A stretch of DNA of 33,217 nt. Source: Natrinema hispanicum (GTDB lineage: Archaea > Halobacteriota > Halobacteria > Halobacteriales > Natrialbaceae). The stretch lies in the NCBI RefSeq assembly GCF_900111485.1, contig NZ_FOIC01000030.1, forward strand, positions 1 to 33,217, read 5' to 3'. The notes beneath the pieces are model-generated. The model had not been told where the DNA came from, searched no databases, and saw only the letters and a program-made list of their open reading frames with translations. Shown in pieces: positions 16,354 to 23,702 of the stretch (position 1 is its first letter; the number at the start of each line of letters is the position of its first letter). Both the position numbers and the translations under genes were made by a program.

Positions 16354-17946
16354 TTACTCCATATAGCCGAGGCCCTTCAGCCGGTCCTCGACGTCGTCGA
16401 AGTCCTCGTCGACGTCTCCACCGGTATCAACCTGGGCGACAGCCGAGCGCTCGACTTTCGTCGTCGCAGGTGACGTCTCCGCGGCAAATGCGTCGAACAA
16501 CACTCTGCCGTCGGCGTTTTTCGGCACCGGTTCGCCGATCCCGTGTAGCAGGGTCGGTGCGATATCGACCACGCGTGCCCCGCGAAGCGTCGCGCCAGCG
16601 TCGATCGACGGCCCACGACACAACACGATCCCCTCGCTGCGGTGGCTCGCATCGTAGACGCCGGTGTCGCCGAGTACCTCGTCGGAGACCGTACTGCGTG
16701 ACTCGTAGGTTTCTCTCCCACAGACGACCAGGTCGGGGGCGTCCTCGTCGGTCGGGAATAGCTCGTCGCCGTCGAAGACCTCGAGCAACGGCGTGCCCTC
16801 GGCGTCGGTCGCTGACTCCAGGGCTGCTTTAATATCTGCTTTCACTCGTGGGACTTCGCTCGGCGAGACGATGCCGCCCTCGAAGCGGTCGCTGTCGTTG
16901 ATATAGCAGTTCCCAGTGTCGTGGACGAACGCGACGGTGCGGTCGAAGTCGACGTCGTAGAGCGCGTGATCGCCGGGGATCTGTGCAGCCACCGAGTCGA
17001 CCAGCTGCCGGGGCAGCGACTGGACGAGCGTCTTTTCGGTGATCCCGACGCGACTGAGTGCGCTCGTGATCGCATCCCGGGAGATGCCGAGGCTCGCGAG
17101 TGCGCCGCGGGTCCCGTCGTCTTCGCGCCGGAACAGATAGCCCTCGTTCTCGAGAATCCGGTTGACGTAGACGAGCTGATCGATTGGACCGAACCCGTGA
17201 TCGGAGACGACGTAGAGGTCCGCATCGTGGTCGTCGGTGTACGCCATGACTTCGCCGAGGATTTCGTCGAGTTGCTTGTAGTGTTCTAACAGCCGGTCCA
17301 TGTCCCAGATGAGATGCTGGAACCGGTCGGGAGCGGTGTAGACGAAGAAAAACAGCTGCCAGTCGTCGCCGGCCCGCTCCATCTGGAGGCGCATTAGTTC
17401 GCGGCGTTTCGCGAGCATGTCGTCGACGGCGACTTCGAAGTCGTCTAACCGATCGCCGTATTTGTGGTAGTCGAGGCTGATCTCGTAGTCCGGAATCCGG
17501 GATTCGATCTCGTCTTGCAGATCCGGTGGCCGCGTGAACTCTCGATCCGTCGAGGGGGTCATCATGCCCGTAACCATGGTGCCGTCGATCTCGCGGGCTG
17601 GATACGTCATCGGGACGTTCCCGACGTGGGATGGCCCGAGCAGATCCCACAGCGCTGGCTGTGCGAGGTCGTGGCTCGTGTACATCTCGTGGCTGTATTC
17701 CGACGAGAGGTTTTGAAAGCCGTAGATGCCGTGTTTGTCCGGCCAGACCCCCGTTGCGATCGACGGCCACGCGAGTGGCGTCGTCGGCGGACGAGTGCTC
17801 TCGAGCGTGCCCGATGCGCCCTCCTCGCGCATCCGGGCGATGTTCGGGAGTTCACCCTCGTCGCTCCATTGCTCGATGAGTCTCCACGGCACGCCGTCGA
17901 GTCCGAGCACGAACGCTCGCTCGGAGGGGGCTGTAGATCCGCTCAT
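16354..17946 (-). CDS. Type I phosphodiesterase / nucleotide pyrophosphatase family protein (copy 2)
   Basis: 530 residues from ATG 17946 (MSGSTAPSERAFVLGLDG). The ORF is open to 18060, but an ATAACAAAG box at 18003-18011 lies inside that extension and the paralogue starts at the same place. The catalytic set is intact: GLDG (Asp17), PPTTPLAWPSIATG (nucleophile Thr56), APDRFQH, VSDHGFGP and SHRSEG. It aligns end to end with the protein at 2203-3798, including the closing VEDRLKGLGYME. Base composition is much higher in GC than in that copy. The pair may have entered by separate routes rather than by local duplication. Substrate unknown; a phosphodiester or diphosphate of the glycan pathway is inferred. 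Confidence 0.9.
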   Translation of the reverse strand: MSGSTAPSERAFVLGLDGVPWRLIEQWSDEGELPNIARMREEGASGTLESTRPPTTPLAWPSIATGVWPDKHGIYGFQNLSSEYSHEMYTSHDLAQPALWDLLGPSHVGNVPMTYPAREIDGTMVTGMMTPSTDREFTRPPDLQDEIESRIPDYEISLDYHKYGDRLDDFEVAVDDMLAKRRELMRLQMERAGDDWQLFFFVYTAPDRFQHLIWDMDRLLEHYKQLDEILGEVMAYTDDHDADLYVVSDHGFGPIDQLVYVNRILENEGYLFRREDDGTRGALASLGISRDAITSALSRVGITEKTLVQSLPRQLVDSVAAQIPGDHALYDVDFDRTVAFVHDTGNCYINDSDRFEGGIVSPSEVPRVKADIKAALESATDAEGTPLLEVFDGDELFPTDEDAPDLVVCGRETYESRSTVSDEVLGDTGVYDASHRSEGIVLCRGPSIDAGATLRGARVVDIAPTLLHGIGEPVPKNADGRVLFDAFAAETSPATTKVERSAVAQVDTGGDVDEDFDDVEDRLKGLGYME

Positions 17947-18002
17947 GATTACAGTATGAGACGTCGAAGACGCCTGCTGTCCTGTGGGTTGACCGAGATC
18001 CG

Positions 18003-18011
18003 CTTTGTTAT
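18003..18011 (-). promoter_or_regulatory. ATAACAAAG element before phosphodiesterase copy 2
   Basis: Exact ATAACAAAG on the minus strand, 56 bases before the ATG at 17946. Divergent partner of the copy at 18186-18194. Confidence 0.5.
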
Positions 18012-18023
18012 GGAGATGATTCA

Positions 18024-18089
18024 GCACTCCGGGCGACTGACGTGTCTTTGTTCTCGGCACTCCCGGTGACTGACGTGTCCCTGTTCGGT
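18024..18089 (+). repeat. Tandem 33-bp direct repeat in a divergent promoter region
   Basis: Copies at 18024-18056 and 18057-18089 share 26 of 33 positions. The conserved core is GACTGACGTGTC. It lies between two outward-facing ATAACAAAG boxes. A 33-bp period is about three helical turns, so the repeat could be a pair of operator sites on one face of the DNA. Confidence 0.6.
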
Positions 18090-18185
18090 AGCATTACTAC
18101 CACGTCACGGGCCGCTCGAGTCGATGTGTGTATGATATCTGCATGCACAGTGTATGGGTCGCCGGTCGGCTGGCAAAAGACGGGC

Positions 18186-18194
18186 ATAACAAAG
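18186..18194 (+). promoter_or_regulatory. ATAACAAAG element before the second deacetylase gene
   Basis: Exact ATAACAAAG, 45 bases before the proposed GTG at 18240. That is the same spacing as between the element at 12159 and its gene. Confidence 0.5.
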
Positions 18195-18239
18195 CCGCCT
18201 ACTGGAGACGGACCCGGATATGGCACCGGTTCAAATCGG

Positions 18240-19187
18240 GTGGTTGCTGTGGGAAGCGTAGTGCTCTCTCTCGATGCAGAACTCGGCTGGGGCTTTCACG
18301 ATCTCCCGAATCCGCCAGCGAAGCGGGTTGCTGCCGGCCGTCGAGGGTGGTCAGCCATGGTCGACTTGCTCGAGGAGTATCGGATTCCGGCGACTTGGGC
18401 CGTCGTCGGCCATCTCATGCTCGAGTCCTGTGATGGAAGACATGCCGATCACCCAGCTCCCGACGGCTGGTTCGAGCGTGAACGAACCGACTGGCAGGAT
18501 CGGGACGAGATCCGCTTTGGCCCCGATCTCGTCCGAGATGTCCTCGAGTCGGACGTCGACCACGAGTTCGCCAGCCACTCCTTCTCACATGTCCTCTTTG
18601 GGCTCCCGGAGACGGATCGCGAACTCGCCGTGGCTGAACTCGAGCGCAGCCTCGAGATCGCCGCTGACTGGAACCAGTCGGTCGACTCGTTCATCTATCC
18701 GCGCAACGAGGTGGGGCATCGCGACGTGCTCGCTGAACAGGGGATACAGGCCTATCGAAGCCGGTCACCGACCCGGTACGGTATCCGGTGTATCTTCGAC
18801 CTGACGGTGCTTAACAAATCGTTGCTCGTGACACCGACGATCGATGAATACGGGCTCGTTGACATTCCTGCCTCGCTGTTTCTCTTCGGATTCGAGGGCT
18901 CTGCACGGACGGTTGCCGAATCGGTCTGGGACGATCCGATGGTGGCGCTTGCTCGCTACGGCATCGACCAGGCGACCGAACGTGACGGGATCTTCCACAT
19001 GTGGCTTCATCCCAACAACCTGACACACGAGCGTGATGACCGTCGCATGCGGGCGATCCTGTCCTACCTCGCACAGCGTCGTGCCGAGACCGACCTCACC
19101 GTCGAGACGATGGCCGATGTCGTCGACCGCGTGACCGGCGGGATCACTGCTGAAGCCGACGCCCGACCGACGGTGACCCGGAGCTGA
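18240..19187 (+). CDS. Polysaccharide deacetylase family protein (NodB-like, copy 2)
   Basis: About 315 residues if translation begins at GTG 18240. GTG 18249 is an alternative, and ATG 18132 lies upstream of the promoter element and is unlikely. Motif 1 is LSLDAELGWGF (Asp12 and Glu14), motif 2 is ASHSFSH (His113 and His117), and later blocks include SFIYPRNEVGH and FHMWLHPNNL. The arrangement is that of CE4-like deacetylases of the group with an SxDxE first motif. It is only distantly related to the deacetylase at 13486. Divergent from phosphodiesterase copy 2. No signal peptide is seen. The acetyl group removed is probably on a glycan intermediate; this is inferred from family and neighbours. 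Confidence 0.82.
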   Translation: MVAVGSVVLSLDAELGWGFHDLPNPPAKRVAAGRRGWSAMVDLLEEYRIPATWAVVGHLMLESCDGRHADHPAPDGWFERERTDWQDRDEIRFGPDLVRDVLESDVDHEFASHSFSHVLFGLPETDRELAVAELERSLEIAADWNQSVDSFIYPRNEVGHRDVLAEQGIQAYRSRSPTRYGIRCIFDLTVLNKSLLVTPTIDEYGLVDIPASLFLFGFEGSARTVAESVWDDPMVALARYGIDQATERDGIFHMWLHPNNLTHERDDRRMRAILSYLAQRRAETDLTVETMADVVDRVTGGITAEADARPTVTRS

Positions 19188-19207
19188 CGCGGGTCGTTCG
19201 TTCTCAG

Positions 19208-19283
19208 ACGGTCTGCTGTCAGTCAGTGCCGGCAGGCCGCGACCGTCCTGCGGTCCCGCCGGGACCCAGTGACAGGAACCCGT
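19208..19283 (+). repeat. 76-bp palindromic intergenic repeat, copy 2 (inverted relative to copy 1)
   Basis: Begins ACGGTCTGCTGTCA and ends TGACAGGAACCCGT. It matches the reverse complement of 13333-13408. It is flanked by CTCAG on both sides (19203-19207 and 19284-19288), a possible 5-bp target duplication. It sits 20 bp after the deacetylase stop. Confidence 0.8.
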
Positions 19284-19413
19284 CTCAGACGATCGGATTG
19301 CGGTCCGTACAGACCCATTCGCCAGTTGCGTGTGATCGGCCGCTACCCCGTGTTCTCCGGCACTCTCAGTGAATGATTCCACTACACGAGTGCCACGAGC
19401 AGATACGACGACG

Positions 19414-19422
19414 ATAACAAAG
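19414..19422 (+). promoter_or_regulatory. ATAACAAAG element before the oxidoreductase/DUF362/epimerase operon
   Basis: Exact ATAACAAAG, 26 bases before the ATG at 19449. The spacing fits a core promoter element with a leaderless or nearly leaderless transcript. Confidence 0.5.
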
Positions 19423-19448
19423 CCCGCTGCCGCCCCGTGTGCGAGCAG

Positions 19449-20561
19449 ATGGCACCAACGCTTCTGAATCGATTGACGGACTCGAGCGCACTGTCGCTTG
19501 GCATCCTCGGCGTCGGGAACATCGGACTGGTACACCTGAAATCGGCAGCTGCGATGCCGGGCGTCGAGGTCGTCGCGGCCGCCGATGCCGTCGCCGAGAA
19601 CCGCGATCGAGCCGAACGCGCCGGCGTCTCGCGGACGTACGACGATTACACGACGCTGCTGGCGTCCGAGGAGTTGGACGCGGCAGTCGTCGCTCTTCCG
19701 CCGTTCCTCCACGCTGATGCCGTCGAACAGGCCGCCGATGCCGGCGTCGACGTCTTCGTCGAGAAGCCGCTTGCACGCTCGACCGAGGAGGCCGACGAAA
19801 TGCTTGCGACCGCTCGCGAGGCTGGGATCGCCGTCGGCGTCGATCACACGTTGCGCTACCAGCCGGACATGGCCGGTGTCAAAACCGCCTACGACGAGGG
19901 TCGTGTCGGGCACGTTCCCTACGCCTCGATCACCCGGCTCAACGACGGCCCGCTCGGTCGGCCGCCGGCCGAGAGCGCACCGCCGTCGTGGCCGCTCGAC
20001 CGGGAGGCAGCCGGCGGCGGCTCCTTACTCGAGCTCGGTGTCCACTGTTTCGACGTCTTGGAGTGGCTGTTCGGCGACCTCGAGGTACGAGACGCGTCAA
20101 TGGGGCGAACTCTCGAAGTCGATGTCGAGGATGCCGCGACCGTCCTCATGGACGCGCCGGAGACGGGGACGACGGTCACGCTGCACTGTGGCTCCTACCA
20201 GTGGGAACAGCTGCCGGAGGTCAACACTCGGCTGCGTCTCGAGGGCGTGACCGGCACGATCAGCAATCAAGAGCACCTGCCCGAGAACTTCTACGCTGGC
20301 GCGGCGAAATCCGCCCTCTCGAACGTTGCCAGCCGATTCACGCGCGACGAGCCGGATGTCTTCGGGCCGACGTTCTACCTGCAAGCACACTACGACGCGC
20401 TGGCGGATTTCTGTGACGCGATCCGTGACGGCGAACAGCCGCCGGTCGACGGGGCTGACGGCCGGCGCACGCTCGCACTCGCCGAGCAGGCCTACGAGCT
20501 AGCCGCACAGAAAACTGACGCCGACACTGACGGGCTCGAGACGCCGGAGGTGACCTTATGA
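19449..20561 (+). CDS. Gfo/Idh/MocA-family oxidoreductase
   Basis: 370 residues from ATG 19449; an in-frame GTG at 19437 is possible but closer to the promoter box. The Rossmann motif LGILGVGNIGLVH (17-29) is followed by VFVEKPLAR (EKP at 105-107), DHTLRYQP and GGGSLLELGVHCFD, which holds the conserved catalytic His region. The C-terminal domain is the usual open sheet that binds the sugar. Its stop overlaps the next start as ATGA. It starts an operon with a DUF362 protein and an SDR epimerase, so all three probably act on one sugar or sugar-nucleotide. The substrate is not readable from sequence. Confidence 0.9.
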   Translation: MAPTLLNRLTDSSALSLGILGVGNIGLVHLKSAAAMPGVEVVAAADAVAENRDRAERAGVSRTYDDYTTLLASEELDAAVVALPPFLHADAVEQAADAGVDVFVEKPLARSTEEADEMLATAREAGIAVGVDHTLRYQPDMAGVKTAYDEGRVGHVPYASITRLNDGPLGRPPAESAPPSWPLDREAAGGGSLLELGVHCFDVLEWLFGDLEVRDASMGRTLEVDVEDAATVLMDAPETGTTVTLHCGSYQWEQLPEVNTRLRLEGVTGTISNQEHLPENFYAGAAKSALSNVASRFTRDEPDVFGPTFYLQAHYDALADFCDAIRDGEQPPVDGADGRRTLALAEQAYELAAQKTDADTDGLETPEVTL

Positions 20562-21487
20562 GCGCGGCCTCGGTCCGCGCGGTCGCCGTCGACGCGGCCA
20601 ACCGCCGTGGTGGCTGGATTCCCGATATCGACGCCCGGCTGACTCACCTCAAGTCGCCCGTGCGAGATGTCCTCGCACCCTCGCTCGAGGCGCTCGCCGA
20701 TGCCGATCGGATCACGCTCGTCCCCGACGCCCATTATCCGTTTCATCCCTCTTCGGGGATGGTCACCGATCCGGCCGTGATCGGCTCGATGGTCGCTCAC
20801 CTCGAGCGCAAGACGGACGCCGAAATCGCCGTTGCGGGCGCGAGCGACGAGCGGATCTCGTTCGACCGAACGGCGGACTATCTCGGCTACACGAGCCTGC
20901 TCGAGCGATTCGATGCGACACTCGTCGATCTGGCGGCGGAACCGCGACTCGACGAGGTCTGCTCGGTTGATGGGACGCCAGTCGCGCTCTCGGTTCCCGA
21001 GCGGCTCGTCGAGAGTACCGTCGTGGTCGTCCCGTCGCTTCGACCGACCGCAGCGGGGCCGGTCGCCGGTGCGATGCGTACGCTCGCCGCGTCGATCGAC
21101 TGTGACGCGAAGCCGGCTCGCGTTCCCGTCGCAACGAGGCCTATCGTCAATCCCGCAGTTGCCGTCATCGACGCGACGACCGCTTACGGCGGCGAGCCGG
21201 TGGCAGCAGATGTCCTGCTTGCTGGCGAGCCGTCGGCCGTCGACGCCGTCGCGAGTTCCTTGCTCGGGCGCTCGCTCGAGGCCGACGACGCGCTGAAGAC
21301 GGTCCGCGAGGACGAAGAGCCGGTGACAGTCGAAGGTGACGTCGACTTTGATCGGCTTCGGGCCACGATCCCGGACGGCGATCTGCCGCCACCGGATTCG
21401 CCACATCCAGCCGTCTCGACCGCCTACCGCGTCTATGCTGCGGTCGCCGGCGACGCCGTCCCACCACAGCTCGAGGGTGGTCGATGA
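20558..21487 (+). CDS. DUF362 domain protein
   Basis: 309 residues. Family signs are the PDAHYPFHPSSGMVTDP block near residue 55, GAMRTLAAS, and the closing ATTAYGGEPVAADVLLAGEPSAVDAVASSLLG, which resembles the conserved xxGxxPVAxDAV segment of DUF362. Many DUF362 proteins are linked to Fe-S or ferredoxin domains. This one has no cysteine cluster, so it is the bare domain. ATGA overlaps on both sides (20558-20561 and 21484-21487) tie it tightly to the oxidoreductase and the epimerase. Biochemical role is unknown. Confidence 0.75.
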   Translation: MSAASVRAVAVDAANRRGGWIPDIDARLTHLKSPVRDVLAPSLEALADADRITLVPDAHYPFHPSSGMVTDPAVIGSMVAHLERKTDAEIAVAGASDERISFDRTADYLGYTSLLERFDATLVDLAAEPRLDEVCSVDGTPVALSVPERLVESTVVVVPSLRPTAAGPVAGAMRTLAASIDCDAKPARVPVATRPIVNPAVAVIDATTAYGGEPVAADVLLAGEPSAVDAVASSLLGRSLEADDALKTVREDEEPVTVEGDVDFDRLRATIPDGDLPPPDSPHPAVSTAYRVYAAVAGDAVPPQLEGGR

Positions 21488-22464
21488 CCGCGATAACCGA
21501 CTCCCGGACTGCGGCGGTCACAGGCGCGACCGGCTTTCTCGGCTCGCGGCTCTGTGATCGCTTGCTCGCGGAGGGCTGGGACGTCCACGGGCTCAGTCGA
21601 CCGACCTCGGATCGGAATGGACTCGAGGGAGTCGAGTGGCACGTCGGCGACCTCGCTGACGACGAGACGTTGCGCTCGCTCGTCGACGGAGCCGACGTCG
21701 TCTTTCACCTCGCAGGAATCGGGCTCTGGAGTGCCGGTCCCGAGACCGTTTGGGAGGTCAACCGCGACGGGACTAGGCGCGTCCTCGCGGCCTGTCGCGA
21801 CGGCGACGTCGGACGGGTCGTCTTTACCAGCACCGCCGGGACGCGCCGGCCGCAGGGAGACGACGATTTCGCGGACGAGACGGCTGTCGCCGAGCCGATC
21901 GGGGCCTATCAGGAGTCGAAGGCCGCAGCCGAGGAACTCGTCGACCGCTACGCACAGGCGACTGGAGACGCCGTCACGGTCCACCCGACGTCGATCTTCG
22001 GCCCGGGCGACGAGGAATTCACCGCCCAACTGCTCGCGATGGGTGTCGAGCCGACGATGCCGGCCCACCTCCCGGGCGGCCTGAGTATCGTCGGCGTCTC
22101 GGATGTCGTCGACGGACTCCTGGCGGCTGCCGAACGCGGCACCAGCGGCGAGCACTACATCCTCGGCGGCGAGAACCTCACCTTCGAGCAGGCAGTCGAC
22201 AGAATCGCTGACGCGGCCGACGGCTCACCAGCACGGGTTCGCGTACCCGCAACGGCTATCCGCGCTGCCGGTCCCGTTGCCGAACTCGTCGATATCGTCG
22301 CCGACCGGCGCGTGTTCCCCTTCGATCGCGAGATGGCCGACCTTGCGACCCAGCGGTTGTTTTACACCTCGAGGAAGGCACACGACGAGTTAGGATACGA
22401 GTATCAGCCGCTCGAGGCACACGTACCCGACGCGATGGAGTGGTATCGAGCAAAGATGCAGTAA
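21484..22464 (+). CDS. NAD-dependent epimerase/dehydratase (extended SDR)
   Basis: 326 residues. The nucleotide-binding motif is AAVTGATGFLGSRL (10-23), acidic residues follow the second strand, and the active site is FTSTAGTRR (114-122) with the YQESK tetrad element (Tyr142, Lys146). PTSIFGPGD and GLSIVGVSDVVDGLL are also typical of extended SDRs that work on nucleotide-sugars or dihydroflavonol-like substrates. The enzyme could epimerise, dehydrate or reduce a nucleotide-sugar. Last gene of the three-gene operon; the start overlaps the DUF362 stop. Confidence 0.9.
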   Translation: MTAITDSRTAAVTGATGFLGSRLCDRLLAEGWDVHGLSRPTSDRNGLEGVEWHVGDLADDETLRSLVDGADVVFHLAGIGLWSAGPETVWEVNRDGTRRVLAACRDGDVGRVVFTSTAGTRRPQGDDDFADETAVAEPIGAYQESKAAAEELVDRYAQATGDAVTVHPTSIFGPGDEEFTAQLLAMGVEPTMPAHLPGGLSIVGVSDVVDGLLAAAERGTSGEHYILGGENLTFEQAVDRIADAADGSPARVRVPATAIRAAGPVAELVDIVADRRVFPFDREMADLATQRLFYTSRKAHDELGYEYQPLEAHVPDAMEWYRAKMQ

Positions 22465-22498
22465 CCGAAACGCCGGCAGAGACCGAGTTCAGAGCGGC

Positions 22499-23485
22499 TT
22501 ATCTCAGTTGTGGCCCGTCCTGCACGCGCGGTGTTTCGCCCTCTGTACCGGCCCCGACCTCCCCTTCTGCGGCCGACTCGTAGACCGCGAGCATTCGATC
22601 AGCGGTCTGGTCGATGCTCACCTCGCGGGCAGCCTCACGTCCGTTCGACCGGTCGCCGCGCTCGAGGACGTCGATGAGTCCCCGCACCAACTCTTCGTCG
22701 GTCGTGGCCACGTGGGAGGGCTCGACGCCGGCCAGTCGCTCCTGGACGTCGCCGACGTCTGTGGCGACGACAGGGAGATTACAGGCCAGCGCTTCTTTCA
22801 CGGAGTTGGGCGACCCCTCGCTGTGGGAGGTCAACAACAGCGCGTCGGCAGCGTTCATATAGTCCGCAACGGCGTCGTGATCGACGCCGTGGACGGTTCG
22901 GAGCCGGACAGGACGCTCGAGGAGGTTATCGACGACCGTCACGATACGCTCTGCTCGCGGGTGGTTTTTCACCTCGCGAGCTGGCGGGTACGGAAAGAGA
23001 ACGTCGGCGGCGTCGCTGTCGTCCCAGCCGACCCGTCGTTTGGCTTGTGTCCGTGGCTCTGGCGTGAATCGCTCGAGGTCGACACCGTCGGGGATCACTC
23101 GACAATCGACCCCCAGTGCCGTACGCATCTCCTCGGACATGACGACAACCTCGTCGCAAAACCGCGCGGACAGTCGGCTGACCGGGGCCACGGGGCCGTG
23201 GATGTCTGACCCCCACAACGAGAGGACGACCGGTGTGCGACGCTGAGCGAGCGCCATCGGACCCGTCAGCCCGTAGTGAGCGTGGATCAGATCGTAGCCG
23301 TTTTTCGCCTCGGTTATAACCCGGGGGATGGTCCGGAGGTAATCCATCGGACTCCGGTCGACGTCGGCGGCGACCTCGCCGGCCACCGACAGCGTCGAAA
23401 ACGAGACGCCTCGCTCCTCGAGTGCGGCCTGCTGTTGGGTCATAAACGGCGCGTCGGCGTACGTAGTGAGAGTGAGGACGTCCAT
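22499..23485 (-). CDS. Glycosyltransferase family 4 protein
   Basis: 328 residues, slightly short for GT4 but with both Rossmann halves. N-terminal part: MDVLTLTTYADAPF, IHAHYGLTGPMAL, LSLWGSDIHGP and IPDGVDLERF. C-terminal part: YMNAADALLLTSHSEGSPNSVKEALACNLPVVATDVGD, with the retaining-GT E-x7-E pair at Glu223 and Glu231. GT4 enzymes transfer sugars from nucleotide donors to a lipid-linked acceptor at the inner face of the membrane. The last 25 residues are polar and low complexity. It is divergent from DUF354 copy 2, and an ATAACAAAA box lies 31 bases before its ATG. Its stop lies 34 bp from that of the SDR gene, tail to tail. Confidence 0.9.
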   Translation of the reverse strand: MDVLTLTTYADAPFMTQQQAALEERGVSFSTLSVAGEVAADVDRSPMDYLRTIPRVITEAKNGYDLIHAHYGLTGPMALAQRRTPVVLSLWGSDIHGPVAPVSRLSARFCDEVVVMSEEMRTALGVDCRVIPDGVDLERFTPEPRTQAKRRVGWDDSDAADVLFPYPPAREVKNHPRAERIVTVVDNLLERPVRLRTVHGVDHDAVADYMNAADALLLTSHSEGSPNSVKEALACNLPVVATDVGDVQERLAGVEPSHVATTDEELVRGLIDVLERGDRSNGREAAREVSIDQTADRMLAVYESAAEGEVGAGTEGETPRVQDGPQLR

Positions 23486-23516
23486 GTCGATTGTCGGGCG
23501 AAACGGCCCGACTGCG

Positions 23517-23525
23517 TTTTGTTAT
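23517..23525 (-). promoter_or_regulatory. ATAACAAA element before the GT4 gene
   Basis: ATAACAAAA on the minus strand, 31 bases before the ATG at 23485. Divergent partner of 23669-23677. Confidence 0.5.
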
Positions 23526-23668
23526 CTAGGGTCCAGCCACCCTGGCGCGGCGGTCAATGCCGGAATATGTGATCGGTCCGAGCGGCGACAGAGCCGCCGG
23601 CGATGGTTTCCCTCACGTACACGGACCTGTTGGAGTCGCCCACGAGCGGCTCATCCTGTAGCGATCCG

Positions 23669-23677
23669 ATTACAAAG
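23669..23677 (+). promoter_or_regulatory. ATAACAAAG-like element before DUF354 copy 2
   Basis: ATTACAAAG (one mismatch), 25 bases before the ATG at 23703. It lies within the frame that extends to 23466, supporting the trimmed start. Confidence 0.45.
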
Positions 23678-23702
23678 AGCCGAGGACGGGTACTCGAGCG
23701 CG

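Noticed and set aside
18042-18089. The 33-bp tandem repeat as the start of a CRISPR array
   Set aside because: Only two directly adjacent copies with no spacers, and no cas genes nearby.
18042-18239. Upstream ATG starts of the second deacetylase (18042, 18132)
   Set aside because: They lie upstream of the ATAACAAAG element and within the tandem 33-bp repeat, and the encoded residues do not resemble the family. GTG 18240 gives the same promoter-to-start spacing as the DUF354 gene at 12213.
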